This document shows, piece after piece, positions 52,696-63,638 of a DNA stretch of 64,000 bases. Each line of letters opens with the position of its first letter. The stretch's first letter is position 1. Source of the DNA: Lepidurus packardi (Eukaryota; Arthropoda; Branchiopoda; Notostraca; Triopsidae); contig JAKZAN010000006.1 of NCBI GenBank assembly GCA_023053545.1, forward strand, positions 12,407,412-12,471,411, in the 5' to 3' direction. The position numbers and the translations under genes are program-made. Under the pieces are notes generated by a model. That model saw only the letters and a program-made list of their open reading frames with translations. It had not been told where the DNA came from and did no database searches.

Positions 52696-53238
52696 CAGGG
52701 CTGTTGTGGAGACCTACCTTCTCGAGATCGAGACGAGACCGAGACCGTCCAAAACTTTTCGAGACCGAGACATCATGTTTCTGACCGAGACCGGGACCGA
52801 GACTACCGAAAACTGTAGAAACCGAGACCGGCCTCGAGACCAATTTGGTCTTTGTCTTGGGCATTGGTCTTGGACCAGTTGGCTCAACTGGCATTTTCGC
52901 GTGGACGGGGTTCAGCTGGACGGGCGTTTTAGCGTGAACAGCTCAACGGGACGGCTTGGCGCTCAGTTCAAAAACTGCCTTCCGTTCAACTGCGTTCCTG
53001 GCGCATAGTAGAACTCGGGACGATCCCTAAGCACGCCCGAAGCTGGACGGGCGTTTTATTGTCAACGAGAGCAGTTCAACGGAAGAACTGGTGAACGGAT
53101 TAGTTCACAATAAAACGCACCGTAAGTCTCGAGACAATTCTTTCGAGACCAAGACCTGACAATTTTTTTAGAGACGAGACCGAGACTTTAGGGCCCTTGA
53201 GACGGTCTCGAGACCGCGACCCGAGATAACAGCCCTTG
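52696..53238. mobile_element. Non-autonomous hAT element rich in GAGACC repeats
   Basis: The ends CAGGGCTGTTGT (52696) and CAAGGGCTGTTAT (minus strand from 53238) are flanked by the 8-bp duplication ATAACGAT (52688-52695, 53239-53246). CGAGACCGAGAC-type repeats fill both subterminal parts; the middle contains GGACGGGCGTTTTA twice. No transposase. Confidence 0.85.
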
Positions 53239-53246
53239 ATAACGAT

Positions 53247-53723
53247 GCAAGTAACAGAAGTAACCATAAAGAATAGAAATACTTTCTTAGGAACTTTCCT
53301 TGAGTTCACGAGTAACCTCTCATAAACATGAAACCAAGAAAAAGAAAAATTATAATCTTACAAAATAAAAAGACTTGGCAAGCGTGACAAAGACAAAATG
53401 TAAGCAAAACAAAATGAAAATATATTGTAGCGTAGATTGAAGTTACGCAGAATAAAAACAGGGAGATTAGTTTAGTTCACAAGGCGCGTATCAAGAAAGG
53501 GAAAGTAACTTTTGGCTTTTGTTTTTGCAAATATCAAAGCTCGCGCGTTTCGCACAATTGCTCCCACCGTCAGTCCCATTCAACTCTGCGCTCTCAGCTC
53601 TTCTTACTGTCAACTGGTCCGTTGACCAGTTGAGCATGACGGAATCCCCGGTAGACGAGAAAATGCGAAGAACGCACGTCGCAGTTCAACTCCTTTCGTT
53701 CAACAACCAGTTGACAATAAAAG
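53247..53723. other. No recognised gene
   Basis: It contains GTCAACTGGTCCGTTGACCAGTTGA-type hairpins near 53610-53640, resembling the middle of the hAT MITE. ORFs are unfamiliar. Confidence 0.4.
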
Positions 53724-54829
53724 GGGACTAGCAGATTCACCACAGCCAAAACCTGTTTGTACTAATCCTGTAAACTCACCACAACTTTTCTCTAGTGACA
53801 ATTCCCCACAGGAAAATTCACCACAGTATCAGTATACTATGTCAGTATTCAATGATCATACTGTGGTGAATTTTCGTGTGGGGAATTGTCACTAGAGAAA
53901 AGTTGTGGTGAGTTTACAGGATTAGTACAAACAGGATTTGGCTGTGGAGCCATCTGTGGTGAATTTTCCTGTGGGGAATTGTCACTAGAGAAAAGTTGTG
54001 GTGAGTTTACAGGATTAGGTAAACACAGGTTTTGGCTGTGGTGAATCTTCTCTTACCCGTGACAATTCCCCACACGAAAATTCACCACAGTATGATCATT
54101 GAATACTGACATATACCCAAGTGACAATACCCAAGTGAAGATGAAAATTTTAACCACGTAATCATAATTAGTAATAAATTTGAATACAAACTACAACTTT
54201 TAAAATTTGTTTTCATGATTGCTCACGTTTAATAATAATTCATTTGAATACAAACTACAACTCATTTTGTGTTACAAACTACTACAACTCGTACAACTAC
54301 CTCTACAATTTGACTACAAACTACAATTCGTTTAAATTCGTTTAAACACTCGTTAAGCGAAACTGATTTTCCCATTTAAATCAGTGTAAAAAACGATAAT
54401 GCGTTCCCTGCGAAATATTTTTTAAAATGTTTATTCAAATAAAATTACAGGTACATGCTTATAAATCGTTAAAGACGTAACAACCTGGAAAAAAACATTG
54501 ATTGGAAAAAACAGGATTGCTCACGCAAAAAATAATAATACATTTGAATACAAACTACAACTCGTTTTCAGAAATAATAACACAGCATCGGGCGGGGCTA
54601 GCGTGGGGAGTGGAGGAAGGCTTTAAGGTGGGTTTCCCACTATGTCAGTATTCAATGATCATACTGTGGTGAATTTTCGTGTGGGGAATTGTCACTAGAG
54701 AAAAGTTGTGGTGAGTTTACAGGATTAGTACAAACAGGATTTGGCTGTGGTGAATCTTCTAGTCCCCTTTGTACTAATCCTGTAAACTCACCACAAGTTT
54801 TCTCTAGTGACAATTCCCCACACGAAAAT
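53724..54829. repeat. Foldback element F, copy 1
   Basis: The terminal motif GGGACTAG(A/C)AGATTCACCACAG occurs at 53724 and inverted at about 54752-54775. Inside are arrays of an 80-base unit (CTGTGGTGA, TGTGGGGAATTGTCACTAGAG, GTTGTGGTGAG, TTTACAGGATTAGT) in both orientations. They surround a 550-base middle (54100-54645) that recurs in copy 2. The extra array at 54775-54836 touches the Myb/SANT gene end. Confidence 0.75.
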
Positions 54830-55516
54830 TCACCACATATGGTCGTCCATATCATCAAACTCATCTTCAAAAACTGTACCTTAAGAGAATAAGATTTCAC
54901 TGAACAATTCACGAAAACTTACATGCGTTGCTCGTTGATGTTCCTGGCAAATTTCGTCTTTGTTCACTCGGATTCTGTTCCTCTTTTAGAGAGTCCTACC
55001 GGGTGAATGTTATGTCCCTCTCCTAACGAAGACATTTTCATAATTGAATTTCGATTACTATTATAATGATTAATTACCAATTATATCCTGAATTTCCTCT
55101 ATATACGGTGGAGTATTCAGTAGTCCGTCAGCTCCACTTCCGGTCTTCTCAGATTCTTTGACGTAAGTTTTGTACGCCTTCATTATATTTTGCCATTTTT
55201 GGTCGACTTTCAGTACAGGATTTTCTCCGAGGTAATACCCAGCCTCGGCCAGTGAATTTGATAGAATGTCCAGGTATGCTTTTTTCTGGTCTTGTTATCG
55301 CTCAAAGCTGACCAATGTTTCTTTACGAGACCTAATAAGGCAGTTAGCATTTGCGAAGACATTTTGTTATAAAAATTACTTCAAAATAACCGCGTCGCCT
55401 TATTGTCTAGCGCTTTACTCACGTTTCTTTCCTATCCATATTGGCTTCTTTTTAGAATTCTCGGTCAGGACCCAGTTTTCTTCAACTTCCACAATTTCGT
55501 ACTCGTAGCTTTCCAT
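54830..55516 (-). pseudogene. Myb/SANT-like DNA-binding protein gene, four inferred exons, frameshifted
   Basis: Exon 1 (55423-55516) starts MESYEYEIVEVEENW. Exon 2 (55078-55331) has the domain: LVKKHWSALSDNKTRKK, then in the next frame AYLDILSNSLAEAGYY, VDQKWQNIMKAYKTYVKE, KTGSGADG and YIEEIQDII. Exons 3 (54923-54982) and 4 (54830-54879) give a polar linker and the acidic end FEDEFDDMDDHMW. All junctions are GT-AG and phase-compatible, apart from one frame change in the six-A run at 55279-55284. Such proteins accompany PIF/Harbinger transposases. No transposase is visible here. Confidence 0.6.
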
Positions 55517-56078
55517 ACCACACAATCCTGAGAAAAACAAAGAAAGGGGGAAAAATTCGTTGGTTTAAAATTAATTCGCTTAACAATAATATACATTGAT
55601 TTGCTCAAACGTACCTATACAATTTCTTGGTAGCTTTCGATTCGCAATTTTTTGGGACTTTCACTTGTAGTCCTACAACTGTACTGTAATATTTACAACA
55701 GTGGATTGGCTTTAAGTATGCAAAGTCAAGGTCAATTTTAATCAAAGTCATTTCACTAGGGAAATTGCAATGGTGACGAAAAAGGGAGACTGAAGTGCTT
55801 TCGGTTTGCATTCCAATCTCACAGAAAAAACATAAAGCACAAGAGTATAAAGTAAAAAGAGTGATTTATTCTTCCTGGAATGACCAATTGTAGTCCAAAA
55901 CATTTCCGAAACAAAGGAAGTTCTTCATTGTTCGTATTTGCTACTCACTTTACAGGGATTACAGTCAAATAAATTTATTGTAGATTTATACACGATTTAA
56001 ACAAGAAATAAAAATGAGAAAATACACAAGAAACATGATACAAAACCCAATGTTTACAAACAAATGGTAATGGGAGGG
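55517..56078. other. Upstream region of the Myb/SANT-like gene
   Basis: A minus-strand ORF (55605-55811) ends near a donor-like GTACGT but its phase does not fit exon 1. It is probably leader or promoter sequence of the gene. Confidence 0.35.
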
Positions 56079-57092
56079 GTACGAGAAGATTCACCACAGC
56101 CGGGTACGATAAGATTCACCACAGCCAAAACCTGTTTTTACTAATCCTGTAAACTCACCACAACTTTTCTCTAGTGACAATTCCCCACAGGAAAATTCAC
56201 CACAGATGGCTCCACAGCCAAATATTGTTTCTACTAATCCTGTAAACTCACCACAACTTTTCTCTAGTGACAATACCCCACACGAAAATTCACCACAGTA
56301 TGATCACTGAATACTGACATATACCCAAGTGACAATACCCAAGTGAAGATGAAAACTTTAACCACTTAATCATAATTAATAATAAATTTGAATACAAACT
56401 ACAACTCGTTTGAATTTGAACACAACTACAACTTTTAAAACTCGTTTTCAGGATTGCTCACGTTTAATAATAATAATTTTTGAATAAAAACTACAACTCG
56501 TTTTGTGTTACAAACTACTACAACTCGTACAACTACCTCTACAATTTGACTACAAACTACAATTCGTTTAAATTCGTTTAAACACTCGTTAAGCGAAACT
56601 GATTTTCCCATTTAAATCAGTGTAAAACACGATAATGGGCCCTGCGAAATATTTTTTTAAATGTTTATTCAAATAAAATTATAGGTACATGCTTATAAAT
56701 CGTTAAAGATCGTAACAACTTGGAAAAAAACATTGATTGGAAAAAACAGGATTGCTCACGTTTAATAATAATACAGTTGAATACACACTACAACTCGTTT
56801 TCAGAAATAATAACACAGCATCGGGCGGGGCTAGCGTGGGAGTGGAAGAAGGTTTTAAGGTGGGTTTCCCACTATGTCAGTATTCAATGATCATACTGTG
56901 GTGAATTTTCGTGTGGGGAATTGTCATTAGAGAAAAGTTGTGGTGAGTTTACAGGATTAGTACAAACAGGTTTTGGCTGTGGAGCCAACTGTGGTGAATT
57001 TTCCTGTGGGGAATTTCACTAGAGAAAAGTTGTGGTGAGTTTACAGGATTAGTAAACACAGGTTTTGACTGTGGTGAATCTTCTAGTCCCCG
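56079..57092. repeat. Foldback element F, copy 2
   Basis: It has the same ends, arrays and 550-base middle (about 56310-56870) as copy 1, in the same orientation, with small indels. GTGGTGAATCTTCTAGTCCCC closes it at 57092. Together the two copies bracket the Myb/SANT-like gene. Confidence 0.75.
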
Positions 57093-57694
57093 TTCCACGC
57101 ATGCTTGCCTTGAAAACAAACAAAAACAAAAATTTGTCGTAGTAAAAAGTGAACGATGGATGGCCAGTAACGGAGCAGTGGTCACGCCTAACCGTCCCCT
57201 TTCTCAACCAACCAAGAAACATCGCGACGTGAAAACATGGACGTTTAGGGCAAAGGTCTATTGCGTTGCACACGTTTCAAATGACGTTCATTTGAAGGTT
57301 ACCCGAAGCCAAAAAAGGCCCCCGAGGGAATTGAAGGTTATTTAGAGGGCATTTGAAGGTTACATGGAAGTCATTGAAAGTTATCTGGAGCCAGGAAAGG
57401 CTGTTGAGGGCCTTGAAAGTAATTTAGAGGTCATTGAACCGAATTCGTCATCAGGAGCCGCCTTATCACAATGCGTCAGTGGGTTTTTGAATAATATACC
57501 TGTATCTTCTTGTTTTTCCCAGGGCGAACTTGTCACTTGCACTCCAAGTGTTGAGGCACTCTGCTCTAGCTAAATCTAATCTAGTTAGGTTCAATACCCT
57601 GTTGCCGTACCTTCAGAGCCAGGACAATGATCTAGAGAGGGAAAGTAAAGTGGAAAGTCAGTGTTTGTGGAATTTACAAACAAAAGTACCTTTC
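57093..57694. other. No recognised gene; degenerate short repeat 57290-57450
   Basis: GAAGGTTA(C/T)...GAAAGTTATCTGGAG-type words recur every ~35-65 bases between 57290 and 57440. Short ORFs only. Confidence 0.4.
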
Positions 57695-57697
57695 TAG

Positions 57698-58082
57698 GGG
57701 TGCGTTCCAATTGGCGACTCAACCCGGGTTGAAGTGGGTTTTCAACTCGGGTTCCAGAACTCGCCTGTTTCAAGTGGCCAAACTCGGGTTCAAAGCGGAG
57801 TTTGGGGAAGGGTTGTTCGACTCCACTTTGGATCAGGGTTGAACACAGCAGAAGCGAGTTGGGGGACGTTTCGCGTCTGGGTGCTAGGTGGAGTCGTGGT
57901 TCGATGTAAACAAAACAAAGCTTCATTGATTCAAACTAAGATTCATTGTCTCTGATTACAAGTTATATCGATTCCAACCATAACCCGATTGAATAGTACA
58001 AGTGCCTATTGGGACGCGGGTTTACTCAACCCGAGTTCAGAAAACTCAACTCCCTAGTCGAGTTCGCAATTGGAACGCACCC
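57698..58082. mobile_element. MITE of 385 bp with GGGTGCGTTCCAATTG ends
   Basis: The inverted ends GGGTGCGTTCCAATTG are flanked by TAG on both sides (57695-57697, 58083-58085). CAACCCGGGTT/AACTCGGGTT words occur near both ends. A 3-bp duplication suggests PIF/Harbinger-type mobilisation, although TAG is not the usual T-W-A. Confidence 0.75.
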
Positions 58083-58085
58083 TAG

Positions 58086-58369
58086 GAGCTGGTATAGAAG
58101 TTGTAAGACTAAGCGGTTTTGGAATTTCCCCGGTAGCTTTCATAGTTGTCGGTTCTTTCAATTCCTTAATCGTGGCCAGGACCTTGTTGGTTTCGTAAAA
58201 TTTTCAATGCCTATCCAATGTCCACCATGTGGTCGTTTGTTTATAGACTCTATGATACTTGTTTACCTGGGGCCTTGTCACTCATCATTAGCTCATTAGC
58301 GTTTGTTGGTTTTCCCTGCACTAGCAGTTGACACATTCTTGAGGAGCCTAGCAGTGCCGACCGATGCGA
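58086..58369. other. No recognised gene
   Basis: Short unique sequence between the MITE and the 125-bp array. Confidence 0.35.
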
Positions 58370-58860
58370 TGTAGCATATTAACCATTGTAAACATTCCGA
58401 TTATGTCGAAATCAAAATTTAAACAAATCGGAAGTAGCAAAACAAAAAATTTTCAAATCGAACGTTGTAAACATTAGAAACTGCTATAACATTAATGTAG
58501 ATTGAACAATTTTTAAACGTTTTTCTCTACAGTTTTTGCGTATCAGAATTCAAACAAATCTACAAGAAGCAAAACAAATTCGTCCGAATCAAGCGTTGTA
58601 AACTTAACAAACTACTGTGACAGTAATGTAGATGCAACTATTCTAAATAGTTTTAGTAATGTTTTTTACACACCAGAATTCAAACAAATTTGCAAGAAGC
58701 AAAATTGTTCGAAGCAAACGTTGTAAACTTTAAAATCTGCGGTGACAGAAATGTAGCTAGAATTATTAAAAAAGTTTTTGTGTAATTTCATTAAAATTGA
58801 ACTTTAAATAACTGTTGTAGAAACAATGTGATGTACATTACTGTCACGGTAATGTATGGA
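58370..58860 (+). repeat. Tandem array, units of about 125-130 bp
   Basis: The words CGTTGTAAAC (58463, 58594, 58718), ATTCAAACAAAT, AGAAGCAAAA and GTGACAGTAATGTAG recur in order. Related, partly inverted words (ATCTACATTACTG) appear at 59640-60240. Confidence 0.7.
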
Positions 58861-59039
58861 TTCGAAGGATTCTTTTTAGGTTCGTATTCTCCATAATATG
58901 TTCGCTGTTATTATTGTGGTTCTCTCGTTCTTTCTCTTGTGACGGATCCTTATTCTCTTTGAGCGGTGTTGTGTAGCTTGTTTTCCTTCTGGTGGATCCT
59001 TATTCTCTTTAAGGTTTTCGGTTGGAACGATAGTGCCCT

Positions 59040-59475
59040 GGTAAGGCACCACTGTGCATTGGTAAAGCACAAGTGTGCACCAGTACTACACCCTTGCAGC
59101 ACCAGTGTAGCATGCAGTGCGCCCACTGCAACACCCGGTGCACCCCAGTGCAGCACTCAGATCACCTCAGTGCAAACCAATGTAGCACTCAGTGCGCACC
59201 GGTGCTTCACCGGTCCTGCACTCAGTGTGCACCGGTATTCTACCAGTGTGTACTGGTACTGCACCGGTGTAACACCACTGCACCCAGTGCAACACCCGGT
59301 GTGCACCAGCCGTTCACTCAGTGTTCACCAGCACGCACCAGATCAGCACTCAGTGTACTCCAGTGCTCAACCAATGATGCACCAGCCTAGCACTCGATGT
59401 ACACCAGTGGAGCACTCAGCCCACTCAGTACTCCACCAGTGCACCCTAATACTTCACCAGTACAGTACGCTCTGT
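59040..59475 (+). repeat. CAGTG/CACTG minisatellite
   Basis: A degenerate array of 10-11-base words such as GCACCAGTGT and GCACTCAGTG. It gives long but meaningless open frames on both strands. It is flanked by related 100-base sequences (TTCGCTG-TATT-TTGTGGTTC) at about 58900 and 59518, so it may have expanded inside a duplicated unit. Confidence 0.82.
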
Positions 59476-59639
59476 CCTACTTTTGTCCAGGTTAGGTTCT
59501 TCATTCTCTGTCATCTGTTCGCTGATATTCTTGTGGTTCCTCTAATTTTATCCCTTCTGGCGCATCCTAATTCCCTCTAAGCCGTTTGATTGGAATGATA
59601 ATAATTTTCTTTCTTTCAGCAAATTGGTTTGCAGTCCGA

Positions 59640-60240
59640 TTTGCATAGAAAATGAACAAACGTATTGTAGATCACCGTAATCTACATTACTGCGACGGTA
59701 GTTTGCTGGGCTTAAAAAGTTCCGTTCGAACGATATTCCATTCGAGCCGAAAGTTTGTTGAGTTTAGAACGTTCGGTTAGAGCGATTTTTGTTAGGTTAG
59801 GTTTCATGCAAATCGGACTCCAAACAAATCTGATGGCAGCCAAACAGATATAGTCCGATCCAAATATTTTGAATCGTTCGAATGGAATGTTCTAAAGTTA
59901 AAAAGTACTGTGTCAGTAATGTAGATCAGACTATTTAAGAAATTATTTGCTATGTTTATTCCGAACCAGACTTCGAACGAATCTTCTAGAAGCAAATAAA
60001 ATCGCTCGTATCGAACGTTCTGTTAAGCTTCTCTGTATGTGTTGTGCGTATCCTAGAAACGGGGTCACGCCCGAACCCTTCAGAATAATGAGTAGCGAGG
60101 GATCTTCAGGTAAATTGAACGTTCTGGTCCCACGTTTATCAAACGTATTCTAAAACACTGAGATCTACATTACTGTCACGGTAGTTTATTGAGTTTAGAA
60201 CGTTCGGTTCGAACGATTTTCGGTTAGGTTATGTAAGAGT
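59640..60240. repeat. Diverged, partly inverted copies of the 125-bp repeat
   Basis: ATCTACATTACTG(C/T)(G/C)ACGGTAGTTT occurs at about 59680 and 60163. The opposite-sense TGTCAGTAATGTAGATCAGA occurs near 59912. GTTTAGAACGTTCGGTT occurs at 59762 and 60194. Confidence 0.65.
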
Positions 60241-60560
60241 GGTAACCTTAAAAGTATTGTATGGTAAGCTTGTGTGGTATGGAATAAGTGAAAGGTGAAG
60301 GTTGTCATTCTTCAGACTTGACCAGGATCTAACTAATCGACCTGACCCGTCTTCACTTGGACTGACTCACACTGGGACTGGTTAGCTGACATTACCTTGT
60401 ACTATCCATATAAAGGACTATGCTTCTTAAATACAGAAGTGTTCCGGGTGGAATGCCAAGGTCAGGCTAATCGTTAAGGGTCAACCCCATTGTGACCGGT
60501 CCTCGACATTTCTGCGTAATTGGAAACGTTGCCTTACCAGCCGGGGACAATATACGTACG
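60241..60560 (+). promoter_or_regulatory. Possible LTR or leader of the decayed BEL element; G-run
   Basis: A TATA-like CCATATAAAGG at about 60407 precedes transcribed-looking sequence. A 12-T then 18-G run lies at 60560-60590. LTR ends could not be defined, so this is tentative. Confidence 0.25.
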
Positions 60561-60589
60561 TTTTTTTTTTTGGGGGGGGGGGGGGGGGG

Positions 60590-61000
60590 AAATGAGCGTG
60601 AGCTAATGGAAGAGGGACGGGTTGGGGAGTCTTGGTGATTGGGAGACTTAGGGCAGTTACCCTGAACTCGTACAATGCTCTCGGAACTCGAAAATTATTA
60701 TTTGGTAGTTCCTCTGTCTTTGTATGCTTGTCTTTAATGGTAATTTGGGTGGGAACTATAGAACTAGTCCTAAAGTCATCGATGTTCTCATCGTGTACAT
60801 TTATTTCGACTTTCATTCCGACCTCGTGTTCTTTTATAAACCGAATTTCGTCCAATGCATCGTTACGCGCCTTTCATACTGCATCGAACGGAATCCTGTT
60901 ATTGAAATTCGCAAATTCATTTAGAAACTCGTAATTTCTCAGAATCCTGAAAAACATTCTTTGTTCTTTGGATTTGTGACAAATTTCCCCTGTAAATGTC
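60590..61000 (-). pseudogene. Unrecognised coding-like stretch with one in-frame stop
   Basis: Minus-strand reading gives QRMFFRILRNYEFLNEFANF, a stop near 60870, then DEIRFIKEHEVGMKVEINVH and LPNNNFRVPRALYEFRVTAL in the same frame. It looks like constrained protein but I do not recognise it. Confidence 0.3.
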
Positions 61001-61849
61001 GACGTCTCATCAGTGGATGGAGAAGATGAAATCGAAGAAGTTCCCGACCCAATGATCGCAAAGATACTCCGAACCCAAACTATGATGAAACTTTTAAAAT
61101 GCATCGAAGATAATAATGATTTGATACGTATTTTAAGACGCAACGTTGCTGAACAGTTTAATGAATGTCCAAACCACCATGGCACATATATCCACGCCCA
61201 AAGATTGGGAGGCCCACGGTAAAAAGCTGAGCAACGATATAGCAATTGAACATGAAGAAAGGACTAACAAATGTTTTAAAGAGGTGGACGAATATCTTTA
61301 GTCACGGGCCGGCGAACCTGCTTCCTCAATTGCTTCCCGATCAGTATCTCGCACTTCTACAAGGTCTTCCCCTCTTCAAGTGGCCGAATTGCAGCGAGTG
61401 GTAGATGAGCTTCAATTGCAACAAGTGATTCGCGATAAAAGGTAAGAGCAAAATAGCTACAACAGATAGAAGCTGAGCTGCGGAGACGTCAATCCTAAAT
61501 AGAAGCAAGGCGGCAGGAGCAGAGGATGGTCAACACAGTGGAGAAAAAACGAATGGAGGAAAATCTTGTTCCCTTTCTCTGTTCTCTGTTCCCTTACCAC
61601 CGAATTATAGATTGCTAGATTCTGCAAGGACGAATCTCTCTGTGCAGGTCCACGAGGAACCTCTACCTCAAATTCCTACAAACCGTTCCGAAGCTGAACA
61701 ACTGCCCCAGATACACCCCCCCACTATTCCAACGACCGCCGCAACGACCTGACATAGGATTTGGATCGTTTATACACTGTTCTTCAAGTCCCACTCATAG
61801 ACGAATAACCCAGCAAATAGCTCCATATCGTTTCCATCACCATTCAAAA
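61001..61849 (+). pseudogene. Decayed N-terminal gag or leader of BEL element 2
   Basis: An acidic start (DGEDEIEEVPDPMIAKILRT) and glutamine-rich helix-like stretches (VDELQLQQVIRDK) lead into the gag core. Multiple stops occur. Assigned by position only. Confidence 0.4.
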
Positions 61850-62747
61850 TGGGTTTGAGCTCAGCCAGTTCAAATAATGCTGAGTTGGTATCGCCAAACT
61901 TCACCGTTGATACCAGAGCCGATGATTGGATACAACGGCGCGAGGTGACCCCACAATTATCTGCAAATACATCCTAGCTTGGCACTCACTTACCAAAAAT
62001 TGACATTGAGAAGTTGTCCGGCAATCCAAAAGAGTGGCCAATGTTTTATCGTCATTCAACACCCTCGTTCATGACATTGACCCTTCCAACTCATATCGTT
62101 TAACCCTTATGCGTACTTACCTACACCCAAACGTTTCCCAGAGTATTGCAGATTAGCTCCATAGCCCTGAGCTTTACTGGCAAGCACTCGAAGAGCTTTA
62201 CCGTCGATATGGTAACCCGCGTCTTGTTTCTCGCGCTTACCTTCGAAATTTAATCGAACTTCCAAGCCTCAACACCGATAACTTCGAATCCATAAAATTT
62301 TTCGCCAGGAGGCTTCACGGAATTGTTTCAACACTCGATCACACTGGTCATAGGCACGAGTTGCATTCTGGCGGCATGTTGGAGCAAATTATGAACAAAC
62401 TTCCTGATAAATTTCGAAGTCAATGGCGTAAACAGCTTTTCAAAATTCTCCTCACAAGGTCGTCCACTCTCAAAGACCTTGACAAGGGTTAAACGATTAC
62501 GTCACCGCAGAGATGATGTTTCGGTCCCTTACCACGCTGAAGTCGAGAACCAACAATGGGAAACGAACGAGTGACCCGAAATTTAGCCAGCCGAAACATC
62601 CTGCACACCCCACAGTCCCAACGGTATTGGCAACCTCTGACGACCCGTCAATTTTGCAAGGGAATGCTGTTTTTGCAATGAAAGGCACGACCCTGCCAAA
62701 TGCTCCGTGCTTACATCGAAGACCCCAACCCAAAGAGCGCAATTAGT
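61850..62747 (+). pseudogene. BEL/Pao element 2 gag, decayed
   Basis: The gag core reads PKIDIEKLSGNPKEWPMFY, then SYRLTLMRTYL, LYRRYGNPRLVSRAYLRNLI and EQIMNKLPDKFRSQWRK. Several in-frame stops and frame changes are visible (e.g. TAG near 62152). It is a BEL/Pao lineage distinct from the one at 1.2-16.2 kb. Confidence 0.82.
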
Positions 62748-63638
62748 AAGAGAAAATGGATGTTGTTTTCGCTGTCTCGTTCAACAAAATTTCTCTAAAA
62801 ATTGCCAAAAAGCTTGAATGTGGAACCGATGATTGCAAATCTTTCCGTCATTCCTTGCTACATGGCGCTCACAGAGTTTTCCCTAAACGATCTTCGACTG
62901 AAGCGCAAGCCACTCCAAAACCCAGCGATGATTTGATTTCTCACGGACATGTGGGTTCATTTACAAGAAAATGGACGCCAATTCCATACCTTCGCACTAT
63001 TCGATTCAGGAAGCGAAGTTTCTCTAATCCATGAAAAAGCAGATAAAGAGCTTAACCTTGAAGGACCCACGCGATCGCTTCGTCTTGGCACTTTTCATGG
63101 AAGCGACCCGGAATTTTCAAGTCAAACCGTCAGCTCCGAAGCCGTGTCTAAGTATGGACGCTGTCGCCTCAAATTCTCTAAAGTCAGCACTGATCCGAAA
63201 CTTAATCTGTCCCGAAGAAAGATAAACTGGCCAACCGAAAAATCGAAATGGATTTATTTAGCGAATCTTGATATATCTTTGATTGACCCCGTGCAGGTTA
63301 CCGTTTTAATCGGTATGGACATACCAGAAGCCCGTGAGTATATGGATATGCGAAAGCCACCTGAGGGTTTCAGAGGACCGCGATCTTTGTTAACACCGTT
63401 CGGTTGGTGCGTTGTTGGATCACTTGACCAACCTGCGAAGACAAAATCCGATACGTTTCTTAACGTCAACTTCATCCACGGCAATAATTCCGAATACGAC
63501 CTTGAAGCCACTATCCAGAATTTCTGGAAGATTGATTCTCTTGGCGTTAAGCTCATCGATAATCCGAAAACTCAGGAAGAAAATCGAGCACTGACGATTC
63601 TGGAAAATACCACTCTACACAACGGTGAACGCTACTAA
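62748..63638 (+). pseudogene. BEL/Pao element 2 zinc region and protease
   Basis: A Cys-His region (CFRCLVQQNFSKNC; CKSFRHSLLHG) precedes the protease, whose active site FALFDSGSEVSLI is intact. GMDIPEAREY follows and the segment ends at a stop (63636-63638). The protease frame (62949-63638) is the best-preserved part of this element. Confidence 0.85.

Noticed and set aside
54652-54912. Repetitive proteins of the GEFTGLV type (also at 56091 and 54689)
   Set aside because: They are readings of the foldback array in either orientation, not genes.
58966-59580. A 204-codon open frame rich in Cys, Thr and Ser
   Set aside because: It is a translation of the CAGTG/CACTG minisatellite; frames are open on both strands because the word lacks stops.
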